Assembly: GCA_022385805.1 (NCBI GenBank)
Contig: MU277729.1
Location: 44,062 to 108,061 of the forward strand
Direction: 5' to 3'
From: Pilatotrama ljubarskyi
Lineage: Eukaryota; Basidiomycota; Agaricomycetes; Polyporales; Polyporaceae
DNA: 64,000 nt
Below the pieces are notes generated by a model. That model ran no database searches, was not told where the DNA came from, and was given only the letters and a program-made list of their open reading frames with translations. Position 1 is the first letter of the stretch; each line of letters opens with the position of its first letter. The position numbers and the translations under genes are program-made. Below are positions 56,043-64,000 of this stretch, piece by piece.

Positions 56043-57902
56043 GATGGATGTCGACCTCAGTCCGCTGGCTCACAAGGCAGAGCACCGCGGGGCTCTCGTA
56101 TTCAGCGGCCAGTCCGAGGACGAAGACGATCTGCCTGTTGACGTCGACATGTACGTGATTCCTCGACGCTCATGAACTTGACGTGGAACTCACAGAGAGA
56201 CAAGGCAATGCTCAAAAGAGGACGTTCATTTCCAGTCGCCGGCGACCAACATGACTTTACAGCAAGGAGGCAGCGCTGGGGACCACAGGGTTGGGGATGT
56301 TGAAACCGACACGTACGTCTGAAATTTCACATCTTAACCGCTCACTAGCTCACTATCCTGCCAGCGAAGATCTGCCAGCTGTGAGCTGTCTGCAAGTGCA
56401 CTCATCCTCTTCGCTTCCAGCGCCACCTCTCGACACTGAGCGCCGCCACGCACACGAGAACACAGGGTTTTCCCAGGAACACGACAAGTGCGACAAGCGG
56501 AAGCTGCGTGACAAACTACGATCCAAGAGACGACGCACCGCGAGGGAAGCCGCAAAGCAAGAACTGGAGGCCCGCAACTGCGTCGAGCGGCACATCAAAG
56601 TAGTTGCATTCAAGGCACTCCGCACCGCTCGGGCAATACCCGTTAAGATCGACATGTCTGGTACGTTCTTACTCTGTCGCTTCCGGGATACGGCTGGCTG
56701 ATATTCTGTACCAGCCCCGTTACAACCTAATCCATCGATCGGACAGGGACACCCGACGGAGAGCCTTCCAGTCGCGGCTTCCACCTTCGTTGGCAAGAGG
56801 CTGGAGCAGTGCACAGACGACCGTCGCCCTCTCACGAAGGAGGACGCCATCGCTCTCGGATTCCATCACATCGCATGGGATGGACGGTAAGCTCGCGCCA
56901 TCCGATTACGAAGGTCAATCTGCGATGTATTGACCGGATTTGCAGTCAACCCCGCGCTCTTCTGGATAAACATGACAAAGTCTTCGCAATGCTGGTCGGC
57001 AGCCCGAAAGATCAACAGGCATGGGCTGAAGTGAACGCCGAGGTACAGACCGCATTCGACGAGGCACGCCGCGAATACAAGCTCGATTTGAAACAAGAGA
57101 ATCACCGGCGAGGATCCTTCCCTGCTGTGGCGGCAGGTATATCCTATGGGGGTGGACAGACGGTGAGTACATCAACTCTTGAATGTACCATCCATATACA
57201 TGATGTCTCATCTGATGTACAGCGCGTCAGCAATCTCGCTCATTCCCCGCGCAACAAGGTGGTAATCGAGAAGCTACTGGCCAATCCTGCAGTCCGTCGG
57301 CTGGCGGGTTTCGGGGACGGTGCGTTTCTGCTAATAGGACGTCCTGGTCCTCTAACGGTGCTGAATGGTCTTCAGCGGCATTCAAATTGTACGCGCCTCG
57401 TCTGTACATGCACTATTCGCGTACGATGCAGGCTCTGCGCCGACACGACTGCAGTCTCAAGCCCAACTTCAAGAAGAACGTCTTTGGTAGCGCGACGTTC
57501 AATCTCGGTCCTCGTGTGGTCACCTACGTCCATACAGACCACCTCAATCTTCCGGCGGGTTGGTGCGCTATCACCGCGATCGGCCGATTCGATCCGACGA
57601 AGGGCGGCCACTTACTGCTCTGGGACCTCGGCTTAATGGTCGAGTTCCCGCCCGGTGCCTTGGTACTGATCCCCTCAGCAATTCTCCGCCACTCAAACAC
57701 CACTGTCAGGCCTCACGAACGCCGCTACTCATTCACCCAGTACTCCGCCGGCGGCCTCTTCAGGTGGGTAGAGTGTGGTTTCAAGACACAGTCGACATTC
57801 TACGCAGAGGGCAGCGAGTACGCCCTCTCAGGCGCGCAACGTTGGACACGAGACGTCGGACTGTGGAGCACTTGGGACGAGCTGCGAGCTATGCAAGTCT
57901 GA
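56043..57902 (+). CDS. TET/JBP-type 2-oxoglutarate/Fe(II) dioxygenase
   Basis: MDVDLSPLAHKAEHRGALVF starts an acidic N-terminal part; several introns lead through a basic segment (KRKLRDKLRSKRRRTAREAA) and LTKEDAIALGFHHIAWDG, then KVFAMLVGSPKDQQAWAEVN. The oxygenase core reads LYAPRLYMHYSRTMQALRRH, KKNVFGSATFNLGP and TYVHTDHLNLPAGWCAITAI, with H and D of HTD as iron ligands, then GRFDPTKGGHLLLWDLGLMV. PSAILRHSNTTVRPHERRYS holds the distal His and an Arg likely to bind 2-oxoglutarate. The end is FTQYSAGGLFRWVECGF and more. This is the fungal JBP/TET family, whose relatives oxidise 5-methylcytosine or thymine in DNA. All key residues are kept and all exons join. It lies 1.7 kb after the transposase. 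Confidence 0.85.
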
Positions 57903-58960
57903 CAAGATTCGGAACTTCGGGTGAGTTCCCTGCTGCATTGATTCGATTACGAGATTGACGCCATGCCTGCTCAGATCACCGTTGCTATCAGAAATGTATC
58001 AGTTCAGTACTTTATGTTCTTTACACCGTTATGGAGGTCGATGCATGCTCTCCTAGTCTTTACCCTGCTCTGGTATGCCTTGCCTCATCCTCTAAGCCCC
58101 TCTGAATCCTGGGGCTCCCTTGTCCTCTGAACCCTTCGCAGCGAGCTGATACAATTGAGTATCTCCCGACCGCCGGTGTATTCTCGGGAATTAGAACATC
58201 ATTGGTATACCTGCAAAGGGACGCCTTCTGGATCGCCCCGGGCGGTAAGCATGGACATCTCTCGTCGCCGTTAATTCAGATTGAACATCGGCTGCTTCAC
58301 AGTATCAAGACGACGCGGAGATCGTGCGCCAAACTGCTGATCTCGCTGATGAACATCGCCTCGCACATTCCAGACATCATGAGGTATGTCAGCAGTCTTC
58401 ATTTCGGCCTTCGCGACGATCTACTCACTCCGAACAATCACAGGTATTGCCCCATACTGAAGACGTTCAACTCACGCGGTCCGGTCAAGCTTTATTCCTG
58501 CTCACCGGCTTTTGCGTCCGGTGAGGAGTGAGCCCCCGCATGGTCTCTGCGCAGCCCCTGCTGACACACGACGAGCAGAAGCAGTGCGGACGAGCACCAG
58601 CTCTGCCGTGCATGGGCGAACACAAGCAGCGTGAGGGTGAGCCTCCACCCCTGTGGCACAAGCCCCCCTGCGAGTCGCGCGACTCCTTCAAGTTCTATGC
58701 CGCAGCTCATGGATGAATGGCTTACGAGGGGTCAGGCTGGGAAGCTATATAGGTACGCGATGTCCGCATATCGCCCTCAGCACAGAGTCCCTCAACAGTG
58801 TGTCACTTGTACCCTTCTACGCCTACTCCACAGCCAGTTCACATCGCAAAGCCTTAGGCTCCCCTCGCCCTCGCTATAGTCTCCTGTGACTGAACGTCTG
58901 TGAGTACGCGCAGTGTATCAAAGCATTGATCGATGACTGACTGGTGCTTCGCATAGCCTT
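57903..58960. other. Spacer with a possible short exon pair
   Basis: Plus-strand exon-like pieces DDAEIVRQTADLADEHRLAH (from about 58305) and VLPHTEDVQLTRSGQALFL (from 58443) can be joined by a GTATGT...CACAG intron and end at a stop near 58530. They may belong to a short gene whose start I cannot find, or be upstream exons of the next gene. Confidence 0.35.
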
Positions 58961-58965
58961 GTAGA

Positions 58966-61320
58966 ATGCAGCAGCACTCCCGACAATTTCTCCAACATGC
59001 GATACCGTCAGCGAGGATGAACCCCCAGGACGACGCCGAACTCTACGAAGAGGATGACGAGGACGAAGACGTCGAGGAACTCATCCAGGTCGCACCGCGC
59101 ACCCGGGCTGAGGTCAGAAGCAATGCCGCTGCTGGTACTGCAGCCAGCGACCCAGGGAGCGATCACCAGAACGTGAGCACTATTTTGATCTCTCCATCCA
59201 CTGTGCGCTTACAATCTCGCGTAGGCTTTGTATGCTTTGCAATTGTCCTCGCAGAAGCAACAGGACAGGATTCGAGAGCTCGAGTTGAAGCTCGCAGCTG
59301 CAGAGGCCCAGCGCACCAAGCGCTCCAGGAAGAGCAAGACCCCAGCGACCGATACGCCACCCAGCGACGACCCTACCTCCGTCTCTGCCACTGGACCCGC
59401 TGAAGACCAGCCCGAAATCCTCCGGCTAACGGGCGCCATCGCACAGGCCGGTCGGAAGTACGCCTTCGTCGTTCGCGCCTGGCCTCCCCCGCGCTCTGCT
59501 TGGCAGTACACTGAACGGCCGTTGGTCGACCCACTCGATGCCAGCGCGCGCTACCCAAAGGAGGGAAGTACTGCAGATAAGGACGAGGCTCTTTCCCGAG
59601 CTTATGCTGCCGAGATCTACGACATGCTGCCGGCCGTGCTCCATCCTCATCTCACCAATGACTTCATCATCTGTGAGGTAAGATATTCCCAGAACGAGAG
59701 TAACGCCTAAATGCTCATTACTGGCCTTGCAGTTCACGAAGAAGATTAACGACCAAAAAAGCAAGATCATCAGCAAGGCCCGAGGTGTACGACACCAGAT
59801 CTTCAAGGACACCGAGCGCTTGACTTTGTCAGTCTTCGCTTCGGTGTCCACGATGGAGAGCGACCCGACAGTCCTCGAGTATCGCTCCACGGCGGATGAC
59901 CTGTACCCGCCGATCATCTTCCCGGCAGGGAAGGCAGGGAAGGCGAAGTACCTCTTCATGAGTACTTCGATCGCCTGGGTGAGTCCACGCACAGCTCGAT
60001 GAGCTTTGGCTGCATGCCTGACTGGTGCACGCGCTGACCATTACTCCTCGTTTTTCCGTGCGCAGTTCATCCGTGTCGCCCTTTTCGGGCCAAGCTCCAT
60101 GGATTACACCGACGATGACAGCCCCAACGCGAAGCAGCACCGCCCTCAGTACAATGTTGCAGCTATATTGTGGAACATCCAGCAACTCACGCCTGGAATG
60201 ATCGCGTTTGCTGCGGTTGCGGTGCGGCACAGTTCTTCTCTTCAGGACGTCTATGATATTGATGCATCCTAGGTCCGTCACCTTCTTTACCCGGAAGAGG
60301 ACTTCGACACTAAGGGGTCAGCATCAAACGTCCCCTACGAACGCTTTTTCAACGAATACGTCAAGATCCTCATATCTTATTGGACGGGTCCTCGCATCGG
60401 GAAGGTACGAGACTGGCTGACAGCCAGGGTTTTCAGGAACATCAAGTCGTATTCCACTGCAGCCGGAGGGGCAGGGGCCGGAATCGGTCACAGCGCGGAC
60501 GCGTTGGATCTAGACGAACTCAACGACCCGGAATCCAGCGATGACGACGACGACAATGTCCCCGCTCAGGAAGAACGTCGTGCGACATCCTCCTCTGTGA
60601 TCTCCTACGCCTCCCGTGGTCCCGCTCAACCTCAGGTCACTCCAGCGTCGTTGGCAACACCGAACACTGGAGCAGCGCCGATTGGGCCACCCCTCCCATC
60701 TTTTGCGACATCAGAGCCTCAAGTCGAGCTCGCTCACAGCCCTTCGTCTCCAACCGCACGCTCTGCCTTCGGGCTTCCAAACAGACCTCCTCAATCTGTG
60801 TCCGCTCCGGTCAACACTGCTGCTGTACGCGCTCATGCGTTCACGCCAAACGCCCAGCCCTACAACACTTCGGATCCCAACCAGCTTGCGCTCTCTCTGG
60901 ATGAAGTCTCCCTCTCCGGGGAGTCTCACCGACGCAACGTCCCCCTGGATGAGTCTCCTCCGAACATTGACTGGGCTCCCGCGACCGCTGGCTTGATCCC
61001 CGAGGCCTCGACACTTGCGCCTGCGGCTCCCAACCCCGTGACAGGCATGCGTAAGGGCCCTGTGAAACCACGCAAGCTTCGCGCGGGTACGATGCAGGCA
61101 CCAGACGCCAGCGGCGGCTCGCACGAGGCTCCCTTGGTGGTGGAGCTTGCCAATCCCCCTCCTCCGGCTCCTGTCCCAGCTGCTGCACCGCTGCGGCGTT
61201 CTACGAGGCCGAAGAAGGAGAGCATTATGCAGGGGAAGTGAGTATATTCTCAGTCTGTACCGCATTGCTTCCTTGCCTGCTGTCTCACAACATATTGCCG
61301 CTACTAGTTCGCCGCCGTGA
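58966..61320 (+). CDS. Large orphan protein, probably nuclear
   Basis: The start is at 58966 (or at a second ATG at 59017). An acidic stretch (EEDDEDEDVEELIQ) is followed by a coiled-coil-like helix (QKQQDRIRELELKLAAAEAQ) and a Thr/Pro-rich linker. A folded middle reads YAFVVRAWPPPRSAWQYTER, RAYAAEIYDMLPAVLHPHL, FTKKINDQKSKIISKARGV, YLFMSTSIAW then FIRVALFGPSS, RPQYNVAAILWNIQQLTPGM, and FNEYVKILISYWTGPRIGKV. The C-terminal third is disordered, Ser/Pro/Ala-rich, with basic patches (LRRSTRPKKESIM). About 700 residues with four to five GT-AG introns; the last gives NSPP and stops at 61320. The architecture resembles orphan proteins common near transposons in wood-decay fungi; no function known. 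Confidence 0.6.
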
Positions 61321-61563
61321 CGCCCGCCGTCCAACTCAGTGCTCAATTGACGGGTTAGACAATGCCAGGAAAGGCGAGTGTGAGCAGCACAACGTGGTTT
61401 GAGGAGCGGGCTGAGATCATGCTGCTTGAAGTCACCCGATGTATCTGTACGTCTATTGTGCTGTTGTAGTATCGAATGGCTCCTGTATGACTCTGCGCAA
61501 GTTGAAGTGCCCATTGGAAGCTTGAGAAACGGTATATAAAGATTTACTAAACCAAAGGTACAA

Positions 61564-61750
61564 AGGTCTGGTGGCGTAGTGGTTTTGCAGGCCAGCAAAT
61601 GGTAAGCACCAGAGGGTCGCGGGTTCGATTCCTCCCCGCGCAGGTAAGTATTCCCACATGTAGACGCTCGCTCAAAGGTAAGTTGCTCACACAAAGCAAG
61701 GTAAGTCCAAGCTAAGTACCACAGGTAAGCACGAGCGGTAAGTAAGATGA
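61564..61750 (+). mobile_element. tRNA-derived SINE-like relic with GGTAAG array
   Basis: A box-like TGGCGTAGTGG (61572-61582) and B-box GGTTCGATTCC (61622-61632) are spaced as in a tRNA gene. However, the seven bases before the A box do not pair with those after the T arm, so this is not a functional tRNA. Such sequences head tRNA-derived SINEs. From 61601 to 61743 the motif GGTAAG occurs six times (61601, 61643, 61677, 61700, 61724, 61737). The relic lies beside a gypsy element. Confidence 0.5.
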
Positions 61751-61754
61751 TAGC

Positions 61755-62245
61755 CTGGAAATAGGACTACGACTACAGCTGATAAGAAAAAGGGATAAAC
61801 ACTGAGGGCGAAGATAAAGAGATCAACGCTACAGCGGGTTCACCAGGCGCTAGTGCGTGGTGCCCGAGACGCCTTTTTTCGGCCGGCGGGATCCCGAGAT
61901 CTGGATTGCCGCGTGCAGGTACCCGAGCTCTCGGCAACCTCCGGATTCCCGACTGCTCATCGAGAGGCTGCGCGATTGCCGGTGAGGCGCCAGATTCTCC
62001 GTTCTCATCGGGAGCAGCTCCCGCTTTCGGCATTGGGATCCCGAAGGCGCCCTTCCCTCGGGACCGCATCCCGAGGCCATCAGGAGGCGCCTCCCGAAGA
62101 AATGTCCCACCTCGCGCACCGGGCCGGGCCTCGGACCCTCCGAGCGCCTCTTGAGGCCGTGGGATGTCCATGAGAAAAGTCCGACAATCTCCTCCTCAAG
62201 GGAGAGCGCGAGAGGTACGACCGCGCGATTCCAGCCGGATGGCTC
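61755..62245 (-). other. 3' region of the gypsy element, possibly LTR-related
   Basis: Read on the minus strand this follows the pol stop at 62246. It is rich in short GGGATCCC/GGGAATCC-like words and contains no credible protein gene. An LTR would be expected in this area, but its ends cannot be placed because the partner LTR lies outside the window. Confidence 0.3.
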
Positions 62246-64000
62246 TCACGGATCGTACTTCGCGGCCGGGCGTGACACACGACCTGAACGAGTCGTGGTC
62301 TGCGTCGGCGGCGTGTACTCCGCGCGAAGGTTTTCACGCGGAGGTACAGGCGAGGGCGTGCGGCGCTGGCTAGGCGCGACGAGCGAGCGACTCGGAGGGA
62401 GGCGGATGACGAGGCGGGACGGATCGAAATGACGAAGAACGGAGGCGGAGAGCATGGCCTCGCGAAGCGCTTCGAAGGCAGAATTGGCTTCGGGCGTCCA
62501 TGTGAATGGCGCGCCCTTGGCCGCCTTCGTGGTGAGCCGATGAAGCGGCAGCGCAATGCGGGCGTAGTTCTGGATAAAGCGACGATAAAAATTAGTAAAA
62601 CCGAGAAAAGATTGAACTTCCTTGATAGAACTCGGGGTCGGCCAGTCGATGACGGTGTTGAGCTTCTTGGGGTCCATACGGATGCCGTCTCCGTTGATGA
62701 TGTAGCCGACATATTCGACCTCGGGCTGGTCGAACGAGCACTTCTTCGCGTTAGCGAAAAGGCCGGCTTTCTGGAGACGCTCGAGGACGAGGGCGACGTG
62801 ATGCTCGTGCTCGGCCCGAGTCCTAGAAAAGATGAGAATATCGTCAATATATACGACGCACACGACATCGAGAAGGTCGCATAGAGCGTCCTGAATGTAA
62901 GCCTGAAAAGTTCCGGGTGCATTAGTAAGACCAAACGGCATGACGAGGTACTCGAAGAGACCGAGATGCGTGCGGAACGCTGTCTTCCATTCATCCCCTT
63001 CGCGTATGCGAATGAGGTTGAACGCGTTCTTCAGGTCGAGGGTCGTGAAGACCGTACAACCTTGCACGCGGTCGAGGAGATCATTGACGAGAGGGAGAGG
63101 GTACCGATTCTTCTTGGTGATGGCGTTGAGCCCACGATAGTCGACGCAGAGGCGTAGCTCGCCTGTCTTCTTGCGTGCGAACAGGATCGGGGCGCCAGCC
63201 GAAGATGACGAACGCCGAATGAACCCCTTGCGGAGGTTCGTCTCGACGTAGTCGAGGACAAGGGCACGCTCTTCTTGCGAGAGGTGGTAGAGCGGCCCGA
63301 ACGGCGGAGAAGCGCCGTCTTCTACCTCAATCGCGGCATCGAAGCCAGGACGATGAGGAGGGAGTTGTTCGACTTCTACAGGAGAGAAGACGTTAGCGTA
63401 CTGACGATACTTCTCTGGGATGTGTTGCTGGTAGTCGTCGGGAGGAGGCTCGGGTGGTGGCGGGTCGTCGGGTTCTGGAGATGGCAGCGTGTCGAGGCGC
63501 ACGGACGCAAGGACGTAGCTCCGCGTGCCGACGGGATGGTACTGTAACATGGCCGTCTCGCTATGGCGTGCGACCTTGCGGAAACGCATGGAGTTGATAA
63601 ACTTGATGTCGAGGGGTTTTGGAGGTGAGGACGGCTCTGACTCGGTCCGACCGCAGCCGGTTTGAGCTTCGCCGGTTGGTGTCGAGGGCGACGTGGTTGG
63701 TGTCGAGGGCGACGCGCACTCTATTTGACCGGGGCCGAGGCGAGTGCCGTCGATGGGCGAGAGTCTAGGACTAAGAACGCTATTAGTAGACAAGGATGCC
63801 CCGGTTCGACCGTAGCCGATGTGGGACGCAAGGCGAGGCGCATGCCATGGAAGCACACCCTCGGAGAGGACAGAACGACGAGGAGGGGGCGCTTGATCAG
63901 GGCGCCGCACAGGAAGAGGCGGGTCCGCGACCGCATCCTTCAGATGTGGTCCGAGGCCCAGGCGAGTCGCAACGCACGACGTCTGCGTGGCCGAAGCGAC
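62246..64000 (-). mobile_element. Ty3/gypsy retrotransposon pol, partial and internally deleted
   Basis: The frame is open from the window edge, so the upstream part (gag, protease) lies outside. A Pro-rich linker precedes IPEKYRQYANVFSPVEVEQL. The reverse transcriptase follows: YRGLNAITKKNRYPLPLVND, FTTLDLKNAFNLIRIREGDE, YLVMPFGLTNAPGTFQAYIQ and VVYIDDILIFS with the YIDD active site. EYVGYIINGDGIRMDPKKL and SFLGFTNFYRRFIQNYA are the connection region. RNase H starts (ASVLRHFDPSR) but then passes directly into PPTQTTTRSGRVSRPAAKYD, which is the usual extreme C-terminus after integrase. RNase H and integrase have therefore been lost by an in-frame deletion. The element cannot be autonomous. 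Confidence 0.85.

Noticed and set aside
61564..61642. Functional tRNA gene
   Set aside because: A and B boxes are good, but the acceptor arms do not pair and the anticodon arm does not fold convincingly.

Overview
The window is eukaryotic genomic DNA from a filamentous basidiomycete, most likely an Agaricomycete and plausibly a polypore. The evidence is: about 50-60 nt introns with GT...AG borders in almost every gene, GC-rich exons, a class I hydrophobin, two tandem DUF6533 membrane-protein genes, a DUF6535 relic, a Plavaka-type transposase, a fungal TET/JBP-type oxygenase and a Ty3/gypsy reverse transcriptase. All gene models below were assembled by eye from exon reading frames and splice signals, so internal exon borders are inferences.

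Left part (1-20 kb), mostly housekeeping. It holds a secreted histidine acid phosphatase (744-2582, +), an alpha/beta hydrolase (3075-4243, +) running almost directly into a bHLH transcription factor (4254-5823, +), the clamp-loader subunit RFC3 (6124-7863, -), a Sac7-like RhoGAP (9114-11010, -), a degenerate kinase-like protein (13978-15946, +), a broken DUF6535 gene (about 16265-16970, -), and a formin-like GBD/FH3 protein without actin-nucleating domains (17477-19845, +).

Middle (21-32 kb). A near-identical 1571-bp sequence occurs twice in inverted orientation (21325-22895 and 27696-29266). Each copy carries a complete gene for a 363-aa orphan membrane-type protein with its own TATA box, and the two copies are transcribed outward. 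They enclose a 4.8-kb block with a CRAL-TRIO lipid-binding protein, an LYR-motif mitochondrial protein and an NmrA-like oxidoreductase. A WD40 gene next to the right copy carries three in-frame TAG codons and looks dead.

32-50 kb. This part has an AIM9-like mitochondrial phosphotransferase, a short-chain dehydrogenase, a hydrophobin, an uncharacterised protein gene with an apparent frameshift, a coiled-coil protein, a small mitochondrial protein, and two tandem DUF6533 paralogues.

50-64 kb is accessory and transposon-rich. It has a seemingly intact Plavaka-type transposase (50513-54304, +), an intact-looking TET/JBP dioxygenase gene (56043-57902, +), a large orphan protein (58966-61320, +), a tRNA-derived SINE-like relic with an array of GGTAAG motifs, and a gypsy pol reading frame running off the right edge in which RNase H and integrase have been deleted in frame. 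The points most worth following up are the inverted-repeat cassette and the grouping of a DNA-base-oxidising enzyme with transposons.
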